Part shown: one piece after another, positions 8,513-18,039 of the stretch
Layout: each line of letters starts with the position of its first letter
How positions within the stretch are numbered: the first letter of the stretch is position 1
NCBI RefSeq assembly: GCF_002088935.1
Contig: NZ_NCSS01000006.1
Location: forward strand, 2,016,407 to 2,080,406
DNA length: 64,000 nucleotides
Reading direction: 5' to 3'
Origin: Henriciella litoralis
GTDB taxonomy: Bacteria; Pseudomonadota; Alphaproteobacteria; Caulobacterales; Hyphomonadaceae
Program-made: the position numbers and the translations under genes
The notes under the pieces: generated by a model
What the model was told of the DNA's origin: nothing
Seen by the model: the letters and a program-made list of their open reading frames with translations, nothing else
Databases searched by the model: none

Positions 8513-9621
8513 CTCCGCCAGCGCAGCGTCACCGGCTTGATCGGGTTTTCAAATGGGCGGTCTTCGGTTCTGGCGCCCGCCCATTCCTTTTTCAGCGTGC
8601 GGTACCATTTGGCCTGAACGTCGATATCGTCGATCCAGATCATCGCCTTCTGATACTTCATGCCCTCATTCTGCAAATCGACAATATCGCCGTCCTGACG
8701 AAGGAATTTGCGCGCGGCCGGCTTGAAAATCGGGATCGCCAGATTGAGCAGCGGCGCCCCGGTAAACCAGGTCACCTGCGTGATCTTGGTCTTCTTCTTG
8801 TAGACCGGCGTCAGGCAGGTCAGCGTCAGCAGCCGCGCCTTCTCATTCTCGACAATTTCCCAGCGATAGCCGGGCAGCTGGAAGATGATCTCGGTCGTCA
8901 CCTTGCCGCCGAAGACGGCCTTATAGGCGAGCGAATTGGAGGATGGCTGATGCCGATCGATGGCCCAGCCCCGGTCACGCGGGACAAATGGCTTTTCTTT
9001 CAGCTTCAGGCCCACGCTTGGTGGGCGCCACCACCATTGCGAATGCACGAAGGCGACGTGCGCCGGGTCCATCAGCCCGACCACTGCATCATCCATATGC
9101 GCGTTGAACGCTTCTTCGATCACAAATTTCGGCTTGTCCGGCAGCGCGCCAAAGTCTGGGGGCGGCACATCCGGCTCGCCATCGAATTTCGGATCATGCG
9201 CGATGAAGACGAAGATCAGCCCGTTCTTCTCGGCCACCGGATAGCGGCGAACCTTGAAGCGGCTCGCCTCATAAGGCTGCTCATCCAGAACAGACGGCAT
9301 ATGCCGACAGACGCCATCGGTCCCGAAGCGCCACCCATGATAAGGGCACTCCACCGTCGGCTCACCATTGGTGTCGACCTGTTTGCCCGCCGATAGCGGC
9401 ACCAAACGGTGCGGACACACATCGCGCAGCGCAAACGCCTCGCCAGCCTCTGTGCGCCCCACCACAATCGGCTGATCCAGCATGATGACATGCTTCAACC
9501 CGCCGGGTTTCAGCTCTTTCGACGTGCACGCCAGATACCAGCTATCGGTCAGCCAGCCTTCCGGCGTGATGCCGGGCTGGGTTTCGACAGTCTTGTCTAT
9601 GAGGGTCTGCGTGTCGGCCAT
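8509..9621 (-). CDS. Rieske non-heme iron oxygenase, alpha-subunit type
   Basis: A 370-residue aromatic ring-hydroxylating or O-demethylating oxygenase of the VanA-like type. The Rieske [2Fe-2S] ligands are Cys69-x-His71 ('CPHRLVPLS') and Cys92-x2-His95 ('CPYHGWRFG'). The mononuclear iron site follows the D-x2-H-x4-H pattern in 'LMDPAHVAFVHSQWWW' near residue 195. The C-terminal half is the substrate-binding domain. No reductase or ferredoxin gene lies beside it, so its electron donor must be elsewhere. It converges on the MarR/GST/DUF1428 cluster, suggesting a local xenobiotic or aromatic-degradation theme, but the substrate is unknown. Confidence 0.88.
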   Translation of the reverse strand: MADTQTLIDKTVETQPGITPEGWLTDSWYLACTSKELKPGGLKHVIMLDQPIVVGRTEAGEAFALRDVCPHRLVPLSAGKQVDTNGEPTVECPYHGWRFGTDGVCRHMPSVLDEQPYEASRFKVRRYPVAEKNGLIFVFIAHDPKFDGEPDVPPPDFGALPDKPKFVIEEAFNAHMDDAVVGLMDPAHVAFVHSQWWWRPPSVGLKLKEKPFVPRDRGWAIDRHQPSSNSLAYKAVFGGKVTTEIIFQLPGYRWEIVENEKARLLTLTCLTPVYKKKTKITQVTWFTGAPLLNLAIPIFKPAARKFLRQDGDIVDLQNEGMKYQKAMIWIDDIDVQAKWYRTLKKEWAGARTEDRPFENPIKPVTLRWRS

Positions 9622-9692
9622 GAAATGCTTCTATACCTCAAGACAGGTTACACAAAGCCTGCAAACACCCGTATTGACAGCAAGTCCTCGCG

Positions 9693-10061
9693 CTACTGCG
9701 GCCGCGACAGCCCCCACCTCAATCCGGCAAGCACGAACGACAGCAAGAGAGCGGGAGGCAGTACGAGCCAGATGATTATGCGCAGCGCATGTCCAACCAT
9801 TTCGCGGTCAACAATACTGAAAATGTAGTAATGAAGCGTCGTCATGAGAGCGACCGCATACGCCAGCACAAGGGCGCTGACGACTGCAGTTGACCAAAAG
9901 CTTCCCGCGAATCCACCACGTCTCTTGTCAATCAACGGCACCACTGCGGCGACGACGTACAGCGACATCAACATGATACCACCGGACCAGCTCGGGACCA
10001 GCAGATGAACCCCTATCAGGCCAATGGTGTAAGCCGTAACAAACTTGGCGATTGATTTCAT
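9693..10061 (-). CDS. Small integral membrane protein, unknown function
   Basis: A 122-residue protein that is mostly hydrophobic, with about four membrane helices: residues about 5-22, 27-45, 58-78 and 92-115. It ends 'AGLRWGLSRPQ'. The start ATG at 10061 was chosen over a longer in-frame reading to 10361, because the extra part overlaps the WGR gene out of frame and is Ser/Arg rich. It lies 16 bases downstream of the WGR-like gene on the same strand and is probably cotranscribed with it. I recognise no family. Confidence 0.65.
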   Translation of the reverse strand: MKSIAKFVTAYTIGLIGVHLLVPSWSGGIMLMSLYVVAAVVPLIDKRRGGFAGSFWSTAVVSALVLAYAVALMTTLHYYIFSIVDREMVGHALRIIIWLVLPPALLLSFVLAGLRWGLSRPQ

Positions 10062-10077
10062 TTTCGCGTCCAGATCA

Positions 10078-10563
10078 TCAGTCTTCCTGATAGATGCGTG
10101 AATAATCTTCGAACGGGGTGTCTTCCAACGCATCAGAGATAACAGATTTTGCCTGATCGACGTCGACCACGAAACAGATCGCTTCCATTGTGCCTGATCC
10201 GATACTGCCGCCGTCGCAGTAGCCAAGCCCCGTCCAGCCAAGCGTTTCGTTGAGCAAATCTTCCAGCTCATGACGCTTCTCAACATCGTCTTCAGTACCG
10301 TCGCCATCAATAGCGTACTCGACGAGCAGCACCGAATGGTCCGAGACGTCCAACTCGCCATATCCCGCCTGTCTCGGCACGGACAGCAGGCCGTCGACCT
10401 GCTTCTCCAGTGACCCGAAGAACTTCACGCGATGTGTGCGGGTCTGACCTTTCTCGCCGAGCTGGCCCCAATGCTCAACAAGGCGGCGGTTCTGCGGCTC
10501 GGCCCAAACCTCATGATAGGCAGAGACCGTGCCGTCTTGCTCGCGCTTGTAGAGTTTGAACAT
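10078..10563 (-). CDS. WGR-like domain protein
   Basis: A 161-residue acidic soluble protein. The N-terminal 60 residues resemble a WGR domain: 'MFKLYKREQDGTVSAYHEVW' followed by 'RRLVEHWGQLGEKGQTRTH', where WGQLG takes the place of the WGR core. WGR domains occur in poly(ADP-ribose) polymerases and in many small bacterial proteins, where they may bind nucleic acid. The rest is rich in Asp and Glu and has no motif I know. The ATG at 10563 fits the domain start; an 18-codon extension upstream is not conserved-looking. It is divergent from lepA, with about 88 bases between the starts, and heads a two-gene unit with the small membrane protein. Confidence 0.65.
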   Translation of the reverse strand: MFKLYKREQDGTVSAYHEVWAEPQNRRLVEHWGQLGEKGQTRTHRVKFFGSLEKQVDGLLSVPRQAGYGELDVSDHSVLLVEYAIDGDGTEDDVEKRHELEDLLNETLGWTGLGYCDGGSIGSGTMEAICFVVDVDQAKSVISDALEDTPFEDYSRIYQED

Positions 10564-10651
10564 GGGACCGCAATCCGCTTTCTGGCCCAGGGCCGCGCCT
10601 GCCCAACAAATACGCACATAGCCGCTTTCCGCAAGCCTTCGCGACCGCTAT

Positions 10652-12468
<1,817 letters not shown>

Positions 12469-12475
12469 ACGGGCG

Positions 12476-12988
12476 ATGTGGCTTTTCTTAGGTGGCGTTT
12501 CCCTAATTGTTTTAAAGTGGATAACCGCATTCATTCTACGTCTAATTTTCGGTCGAATAGCAATGCAATACGTTGCCATTAAGCTGGGGCATCAGGCGCT
12601 AAGGCTTTGGAAAGACCACGATTGGAGCGGAAGCTGGGAAATTAGCTGGGTGGCTGTCACGGATGTAGGAAAATCTGAGAACGTTGGCCGAGGTGAAGTT
12701 TTCAAATTCTTTAATAGTGTCGCTATCGTTTCAACTCCGATAAGTGGGGAAACATCTGAAATATATAGATTTGTCGGGCGCTTAAGCCGAAATGGCACAA
12801 TTCTTTCAGGGCATTGGACGGACCACAAGAGAAATAACAAAGGTTATCATGGCACCTTTCAGATCCGTCGATCAGAAAAGGGTCGTTCCGCAGTGGGTCA
12901 ATGGCTTGGATTCTCTCAAAACGGAAACTTGATTAGAACTGGCGAACTCAAATGGCAGAAGCTTGACCCACAAGAAGAAGCTACTTGA
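12476..12988 (+). CDS. Membrane-anchored beta-rich orphan protein inserted behind lepA
   Basis: A 170-residue protein of clearly more AT-rich composition than its neighbours. Residues about 3-31 form one long or two short membrane helices ('[20 protein letters not shown]'). The rest looks beta-rich, with repeated Gly-x-Trp patterns: '[10 protein letters not shown]', '[10 protein letters not shown]', 'YHGTFQIRR' and '[10 protein letters not shown]'. This layout recalls the membrane plus beta-barrel design of Cap15-type CBASS effectors, but that is a resemblance by eye and no nucleotidyltransferase gene is nearby. The gene lies between two copies of the lepA 3' end. Its last five codons (QEEAT) and stop are supplied by the second copy in another frame, so the C-terminus was formed or altered by the rearrangement. 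Confidence 0.7.
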   Translation: MWLFLGGVSLIVLKWITAFILRLIFGRIAMQYVAIKLGHQALRLWKDHDWSGSWEISWVAVTDVGKSENVGRGEVFKFFNSVAIVSTPISGETSEIYRFVGRLSRNGTILSGHWTDHKRNNKGYHGTFQIRRSEKGRSAVGQWLGFSQNGNLIRTGELKWQKLDPQEEAT

Positions 12989-13088
12989 AAAGTAAAAAAG
13001 CCGGCAAACAGCGTATGCGCCAGTTCGGCAAGGTCGAAATCCCGCAGGAAGCGTTTGTTGCGGCGCTCCGGATGGATGGGGACTAGGC
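12971..13088 (+). repeat. lepA 3'-end repeat, copy 2 (diverged)
   Basis: 118 bases matching 12352-12468 at roughly nine positions in ten, with one inserted A. Almost all differences would be silent in the LepA reading: CTG/CTA, CTC/CTT, CGC/CGT, GCC/GCG, GTC/GTT, CTAAGG/CTCCGG and GAC/GAT. The exception is CAG to TAA plus the inserted A, which breaks the frame. This pattern suggests a lepA end that evolved under selection in another lineage, and not simple decay of copy 1. Confidence 0.9.
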
Positions 13089-13191
13089 TTTTAAAGGCCT
13101 ATTCAAAACACCCGCCTCCGTCCGCGCTCCTGAGTTGGCCGAAGGACGCTCCCCCTGCGGGCTTTCCAGCGTCAGCATTAGACCCGCATGG

Positions 13192-13205
13192 TGAGCGAAG
13201 TCGAA
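13192..13205 (+). repeat. Fragment of the REP-like element seen at 17.1 kb
   Basis: TGAGCGAAGTCGAA is identical to part of the right arm of the inverted repeat at 17069-17154. It lies in the 186-base gene-free stretch 13089-13274, in which I see nothing else. Confidence 0.5.
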
Positions 13206-13274
13206 CCACAGGGTCGCTGGCACAACGCCAGCCCAATTGAGGCCCTGTTAAAGCCTGCTCGCTAGAGATGGCGG

Positions 13275-15131
13275 ATGCGACTTCGTATTGCCGGCCTGAC
13301 ACTTCTCGTCCTGATGAGCGCGACCATCGCGCTTGCCTTCCTGTTTCAGCCCGACCGGCTGGAATTGTGGGAGCCGCTGGAAGGCCCGGCCCAGCCAACC
13401 GCAATGACTGAGCTGCGCATCGCAGAGGTCTCCGACTATGGCGCGGGCGACGAAAACCGGCTCGCCATTCTCATCACCAATGAAGCGTCAAACTGGCTCG
13501 GCCTTGCGCATGGGCTGAAAACAATTGGCGTGCCCTTCATCATGACGACCGATGTTGAGCGCGCGCTCAACCATGATGTCGTGCTGGCCTATCCCGTCAT
13601 TTCCGGCCGGGAAGTTGACGCCGACACGCTGCGCGCGCTTGCAAGATATCCGCAAAATGGCGGCACCCTGATCGCGACGAATGTGCTCGGCGGCGGTCTT
13701 GCCCCGGTGTTTGGCTTTGAAGACGTGGTTGAATCGCGCGCCCACACCCACCTCGTCTTCGATGGCGCCTATGAAATCACAGCCGATTTCGAAGCCCTCG
13801 GGCAAAAGACGATCAAGATCGGCAGCGAGACCAAACCCGCCGCCAATCCCGGCACCAATGTCTATCTGTCGCCGCTCCAGCCTCCCGTCGCGGTCTATGA
13901 AGATGGCTCTGCCGCGATTGTCCGCCGCGACTATGCCAATGGGCACGCCTATGCCCTCGGCATCGACCTCGGTCAGCTCCTGCTCAAGGGTTACAACTTC
14001 AAGGAAGACGATATTTCCGAGGCCTATGCCAATCAGTATCAGCCAACGCTCGACACGCTGCTGAGGCTCGTCGCCGCCATCTACCGCGAAGGCGAACCGG
14101 ACGCCGTGCTGCTTGGCACCGTGCCGGATGGCAAACAGCTGTCGGTGATGCTGACCCATGATATCGACTACCGCAAATCCGTCCTCAACGCCGTCAAGTA
14201 CGCTGAGATGGAACAGCAGAACGGCGTCCGCGCGACCTATTTTATCCAGACAAAATACATAAATGACTTCAATGATGAGACTTTCCTGGACGAAGACGGG
14301 ATAGGAGCGGTCAGACAACTTGGCGCGCTCGGCGGCGAAATCGCCAGCCACAGCGTGTCTCACTCGCTGCAGTTTAACCGCTTCGGTCTAGGCTCTGGCA
14401 AAGAGGCCCTTCCAGCCTACCGGCCCTTCGTGCGAAACGCCGAAAAGACCAGCGATGCCAGTATTCTGGGAGAGTTGCGCGTCAGCAAATACATCCTGGA
14501 ATCGCTGATCGAAAAGCCGGTGACCGCCTTCCGGCCAGGCTATCTGAGGATCCCTGACCAGCTCCCCGAAGCGCTGGCCTGGTCTGGCTACAAGTACAGC
14601 TCATCGGTCACGGCGAACAAGTCTCTCACCCATTTCCCGTTCCGCCTGATGGCCGGGCGCGGCTTTGAAACCAGCACCGATATTTTCGAAATCCCGATCA
14701 CCATTGAAGACGAGATGCCGCCCTTGATGGGAGAGCGTCTGGATGACGCCATCGCTATCGCAGACCGGCTCGCCGCCTATGGCGCGACAATGGTCATTCT
14801 CAGCCATCCCGACATTCTCGGCCATAAATTCGATTTCGCCGAAGGCTTCATCGCCCACGTAAAACCCTTCGCCTGGATCGGCACCGTCTCTGAGTTCGGA
14901 GACTGGTGGGCCGCCCGCGACGCCATCGGCGTTGATGTCGTGTCCTCAGACGCGGGCCACACCCTCAAGCTGTCCTGCCCCCAACCCATCATGGGCCTCA
15001 CCCTCTCCGTCCCCAGCGCCTACGGCCTAACGGGCGCGATCGACGGCGGCGCCGTCCTTGATGCCAGTGAAGGCGCCTGGCTGATTGACTGCACCAGCCC
15101 GGTGATGACCGTCTCCCTCGAAGCCCGGTAA
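13275..15131 (+). CDS. Secreted or membrane-anchored polysaccharide deacetylase family protein
   Basis: A 618-residue protein with an N-terminal signal or anchor helix (about 3-25, 'IAGLTLLVLMSATIALAFLF'). The first half (about 50-270) resembles a glutamine-amidotransferase-like or periplasmic sensor fold, with no motif I can name. A NodB-type carbohydrate esterase domain follows from about residue 285. Motif 1 is 'LTHDID', with the Asp and metal-binding Asp, and motif 2 is 'SHSVSHS', with the two His. 'FRPGYLRIPD' takes the place of motif 3 and 'ILSHPDI' that of motif 5. The substrate is presumably an N- or O-acetylated envelope or matrix glycan. Composition is GC-rich like the core genes, in contrast to the orphans on either side. 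Confidence 0.82.
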   Translation: MRLRIAGLTLLVLMSATIALAFLFQPDRLELWEPLEGPAQPTAMTELRIAEVSDYGAGDENRLAILITNEASNWLGLAHGLKTIGVPFIMTTDVERALNHDVVLAYPVISGREVDADTLRALARYPQNGGTLIATNVLGGGLAPVFGFEDVVESRAHTHLVFDGAYEITADFEALGQKTIKIGSETKPAANPGTNVYLSPLQPPVAVYEDGSAAIVRRDYANGHAYALGIDLGQLLLKGYNFKEDDISEAYANQYQPTLDTLLRLVAAIYREGEPDAVLLGTVPDGKQLSVMLTHDIDYRKSVLNAVKYAEMEQQNGVRATYFIQTKYINDFNDETFLDEDGIGAVRQLGALGGEIASHSVSHSLQFNRFGLGSGKEALPAYRPFVRNAEKTSDASILGELRVSKYILESLIEKPVTAFRPGYLRIPDQLPEALAWSGYKYSSSVTANKSLTHFPFRLMAGRGFETSTDIFEIPITIEDEMPPLMGERLDDAIAIADRLAAYGATMVILSHPDILGHKFDFAEGFIAHVKPFAWIGTVSEFGDWWAARDAIGVDVVSSDAGHTLKLSCPQPIMGLTLSVPSAYGLTGAIDGGAVLDASEGAWLIDCTSPVMTVSLEAR

Positions 15132-15143
15132 ACGGCCGTCACG

Positions 15144-15171
15144 GCGGCGCTCAGGGTGGACGGGGACGAGG
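15144..15171 (+). repeat. Probable short relic of the lepA 3' end (copy 3)
   Basis: 28 bases matching the last 28 of the lepA repeat at 25 positions. They begin GCGGCGCT and include TGGACGGGGAC. In the lepA frame they read AALRVDGDE against [12 protein letters not shown]. The relic sits directly after the deacetylase stop and ahead of the next AT-rich orphan gene, as copies 1 and 2 sit around the first orphan. The rest of 15132-15336 is gene-free apart from a doubtful short frame. Confidence 0.5.
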
Positions 15172-15336
15172 GCCTCGCAGCGATGCGCCGCCGACACCGA
15201 AACTCTCAGCTAAAGTTGAAGAGAATCGCCTATAGTTGGCTTTTCGGAAGCTGGCGGGGATTGAGTTTTATGAAAAAGAGGCGGGTATTGGCAGCATGGA
15301 ATCACGCGGGAATTTTACTGCGGCGTTGGTGTTACA

Positions 15337-16365
15337 ATGCTTAAACGCGGTTGGCGCAAAAACTTTAGATATAACTGGGTAGCTTGGGCAGCTAGCACCA
15401 TCGTCATCATGCTTATAGCGGCGTCGCTCGCCTACTTACGTTACTATCAAGCCAACCATAACGCTGAGCGTTATAAGGCCGCCAACGCATATACCAATGC
15501 CACTGAATATGATTCAGAAGGACTCTGCGGGGGGCCGGACAACCTTCGGGCAATATCTTGCTTGGTTAAGCAAATACGCGACGAGCAAGAACAGCAATAC
15601 GCCGCATATGATCTCAAAGCCCAGCAGGATATGGCTGAGTGGGCTTTCGGGGTACTTGCTGCAACCGTTATTAGCATATTTCTTATTGCTTTGACGCTTT
15701 ACGAAACGCTCAGCGCCAGCCGGGAACTGCGCCGCCAAAATGCTTTGTCGCTAAACGCCGCGAAAGCCGAGTTCGAGCCGCATATTGCCCGGCACAATAT
15801 TCGAAACTTTCGAATCGTGGAGCAGGCCGCTCGCATCCAAGACAATATCCTGATCGTGGCGCTCTTTGAGTTTGACGTGCTGAATGTCGGGAAAACTTCA
15901 GCCTATTACGTAGGGCGAAACAGCGCCGCGACTCTGTATTATCCAAGATCTGAAACCACAGAAAGGACTCATCGGTCGTGGCTTGAGGAGAAATCCACCC
16001 ATAGTCGCGGGTTGATTGCCCACGAAATTCTGCCGCAGCAACACGAGACCGTACCATTCCGGTATGAGTTCAGTGTTCCTAAGGCTCAGCTCGATAAAGG
16101 TTACGGCATTGAGAAGATGAGATTCGAATTCGGAATCCGCGTAGGTTTTATTGATCGATTCACAACAGATCGACGGCTTCGAAGAGTTGTTTCGTTCGTG
16201 TTTGAGGCGCAGGGCGACAACGTCGAAATGAAGGGAAGTTTCGAGAGTGTTGGCGACGGTAGGGACGATCCAGATGCTTGGAATAAAGTGGACAGATTGA
16301 TACCCCATGCCTTTTATGGGCTTGAGGTTTTGAACAAGATTCCAACCCCAAAAGAGCGGGACTAG
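15337..16365 (+). CDS. Two-helix membrane protein, orphan, atypical composition
   Basis: A 342-residue protein of AT-richer composition than its neighbours. It has a basic N-terminus (LKRGWRKNFRYNW), helix 1 at about 16-35 and a roughly 70-residue outer loop with two Cys. A segment 'QQDMAEWAFGVLAATVIS' leads into helix 2 (about 107-127), and a roughly 215-residue C-terminal part has no motif I know. The loop-QQDMAxWA-helix arrangement recalls a group of uncharacterised two-helix proteins often found in accessory regions of alphaproteobacteria, from memory only. The stop region contains GGGACTAGGC, identical to the 10 bases at the lepA end. The promoter would lie behind the lepA relic at 15144. 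Confidence 0.7.
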   Translation: MLKRGWRKNFRYNWVAWAASTIVIMLIAASLAYLRYYQANHNAERYKAANAYTNATEYDSEGLCGGPDNLRAISCLVKQIRDEQEQQYAAYDLKAQQDMAEWAFGVLAATVISIFLIALTLYETLSASRELRRQNALSLNAAKAEFEPHIARHNIRNFRIVEQAARIQDNILIVALFEFDVLNVGKTSAYYVGRNSAATLYYPRSETTERTHRSWLEEKSTHSRGLIAHEILPQQHETVPFRYEFSVPKAQLDKGYGIEKMRFEFGIRVGFIDRFTTDRRLRRVVSFVFEAQGDNVEMKGSFESVGDGRDDPDAWNKVDRLIPHAFYGLEVLNKIPTPKERD

Positions 16366-16451
16366 GCCGAGGACTAACACCGTATTGCAGCTGCCCACCA
16401 GGCTCTGTAAGCGATAGTGCGCTTTCCAAGTAAGTCCGTAGTTTCAAAACA

Positions 16452-16474
16452 CCCCTCTCCCACCAGAAGAGGGG
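16452..16474. repeat. Hairpin CCCCTCT...AGAGGGG
   Basis: A perfect 7-bp stem with a 9-base loop in the 147 bases between two orphan genes, without a T-run on either side. TCAAAACACCC just before it (16444-16454) also occurs at 13105-13115 after the other insertion. It may be a small dispersed repeat. Confidence 0.35.
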
Positions 16475-16512
16475 AAAACTTGATTTCATCCCCCTCCCTA
16501 CAGCCTGCATCT

Positions 16513-16893
16513 ATGCTCGTCCGCATGCTCGACTGGAAGACGATCCTCTGGTGCCATACCCGCGTGCCGGTCTATTACTGGCCGGTGCTCTGGTATTGGC
16601 TGCGGCGCCTCGAAGACACCTACATCGCCTATGCTGAGGAAGGCCGCCGCTTCTTTCGCTGGCACCTTGAGCCGGGTGGCCGCATCTGGATCGAGTATTG
16701 CGACGAGTCTGACGCCGAGCGCGCGATGCGCGGCGCGCTCGCACCTGAATTTGACCGAGCGCCATGGGACCGGCTCGCGCCTGTAGAGACGGATGCGCCC
16801 GGCTTCATGATCATTGATGCCGCGCGGCCGGTGAGCCCTCCAGTCTGCCCGGCCCTGCCGGTCATCGGCCACCTGCCGCTTCAACCACCCTGA
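16513..16893 (+). CDS. Conserved-looking hypothetical protein
   Basis: A 126-residue protein. The N-terminal third is rich in Trp and Tyr (MLVRMLDWKTILWCHTRVPV and YYWPVLWYWLRRLEDTY). A short middle part 'RRFFRWHLEPGGRIWIEYCD' looks beta-rich, and the end is rich in Pro and Ala. I recognise no family. The ATG at 16513 is preferred to an upstream in-frame ATG at 16417, because the extra 32 residues are Ser/Pro-rich and overlap the hairpin. Codon use is GC-rich, unlike the preceding gene. No partner is evident. Confidence 0.5.
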   Translation: MLVRMLDWKTILWCHTRVPVYYWPVLWYWLRRLEDTYIAYAEEGRRFFRWHLEPGGRIWIEYCDESDAERAMRGALAPEFDRAPWDRLAPVETDAPGFMIIDAARPVSPPVCPALPVIGHLPLQPP

Positions 16894-17232
16894 AGCGGGC
16901 GCCTCACCCGAATTCAGAACTGTTTGCCGCCCTCCCGATTGGAGTTTGCGGCCGCTGGTGCTGCGCCTGTCGCGAAGAGGGGTTCATGTCTGCGCTTCGC
17001 AAGGACGAGAACGAATAACACTCAAGAGCAGGGAGATTGAGATAAATTGCTGGTGTTCTGCCAGAAGCGCTCGTCCTTCGACTTCGCTCAGGATGAGCGC
17101 TTTTTTGCTGACCTGTAGGAAGGCCTCATCCTGAGCGAAGTCGAAGGGCGAGGCCGCTATCCCCAACGTCACCAATAGGCACGCCGCCCCGCGCCCGCTA
17201 CGCTCCAGAAAAACAGAACAGGAGGACACGCC
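16894..17232. other. Gene-free stretch with a REP-like element
   Basis: These 339 bases hold no frame I trust. The centre is the inverted repeat at 17069-17154. The last 80 bases lead into the enoyl-CoA hydratase gene, with ACAGGAGGACACGCC directly before its ATG, a strong ribosome-binding site. I see no RNA gene. Confidence 0.6.
17069..17154. repeat. REP-like long inverted repeat
   Basis: Arms of about 29 bases (17069-17097 and 17124-17152) are inverted copies differing at one or two positions. Each contains CTTCGACTTCGCTCAGGATG or its complement. The roughly 26-base centre has a T-run and GCTGACCTGTAGG. Sequences with CTTCGACTTCGCTCA are, to my memory, frequent intergenic repeats in some alphaproteobacteria. 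A 14-base piece recurs at 13192. Confidence 0.85.
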
Positions 17233-18027
17233 ATGCCAGACACAGCCACGCCATTTGAAGAAATCATCTATGAGGTCGACGGTCATATCGCGACCATCAC
17301 GCTGAACGCGCCGGACCGGCTGAACACGATTTCCGGGCCGATGCTGGACGCCTTGTCAGAAGCGCTTCTGAAAGCCGACAAGGACAAGAATGTGCGCTGT
17401 GTGATCCTCACCGGCGCGGGCCGGGCCTTTTGTGCGGGCCTCAACCTGCAGACCGCGACGACCGGCTCCGGCGCGGTTGAGAGCGCGCATCTGGATCTGC
17501 GCAACACCCCGCCAACCATCCTCTTCAACATGGACACGCCGACCATCTGCGCGGTCAATGGCGGCGCGGCTGGCTATGGCATGGACACAGCGCTCGGCTG
17601 CGATATCCGCATCATGTCGGACAAGGCGAAGATGGCCGCCGCCTTTACCAAGCGCGGCATCCTGCCGGAAAGCGGCGGCACATGGTTTCTCCCCCGGCTG
17701 CTTGGCTGGGAAAAGGCGTGCGAGCTGATCTTTACGGGCCGCACCCTGAAAGCAGATCAGTGCCTCGCCGAGGGCCTCTGCGTGAAAGTCGTCCCGCACG
17801 AGACGCTGATGGATGAGGCGCGCGCCCTCGCGGCAGAGATCGCCGCGAATGCGCCAATGGCCGTGCAGGCCTCCAAACGTCTGATGCGGATGGGCCTCTC
17901 AGAGCCCTTCACAGAGCATGTGCATCACGTCTTCCTGCAGCTCCTGCCCCTGATAAAATCAGACGATGCCCGCGAAGGCATGATGGCATTCCTGGAAAAG
18001 CGCGAGGCCAAGTTCACCGGCAAATAG
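17233..18027 (+). CDS. Enoyl-CoA hydratase/isomerase family protein
   Basis: A 264-residue crotonase-fold enzyme that handles acyl-CoA thioesters. The first oxyanion-hole block is 'LTGAGRAFCAGLNLQ' near residue 60, the second 'VNGGAAGYGMDTALGCDIRI' near residue 108. 'GILPESGGTWFLPRLLGWEK' covers the usual catalytic acid region: the Glu in PESGG aligns with the second catalytic Glu of true hydratases, while the first is less clear. It may therefore be a hydratase or an isomerase. A strong ribosome site precedes the ATG. It could act with the dehydrogenase at 4945 and the ETF. It stands alone, and its stop is 12 bases from a convergent gene. Confidence 0.88.
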   Translation: MPDTATPFEEIIYEVDGHIATITLNAPDRLNTISGPMLDALSEALLKADKDKNVRCVILTGAGRAFCAGLNLQTATTGSGAVESAHLDLRNTPPTILFNMDTPTICAVNGGAAGYGMDTALGCDIRIMSDKAKMAAAFTKRGILPESGGTWFLPRLLGWEKACELIFTGRTLKADQCLAEGLCVKVVPHETLMDEARALAAEIAANAPMAVQASKRLMRMGLSEPFTEHVHHVFLQLLPLIKSDDAREGMMAFLEKREAKFTGK

Positions 18028-18039
18028 GGACGGGGCCGA

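Noticed and set aside
15156..15344. A 62-codon GTG-start frame ahead of the second orphan gene
   Set aside because: It begins inside the lepA relic (MDGDEG), is Arg- and Trp-rich with no pattern of a real protein, and overlaps the orphan gene start. It is more likely the remnant of the rearrangement.
17069..17154. Long inverted repeat as an intrinsic terminator or CRISPR unit
   Set aside because: There is only one inverted pair with no spacer series, and no gene end is close enough on the plus strand. A REP-like element fits better.
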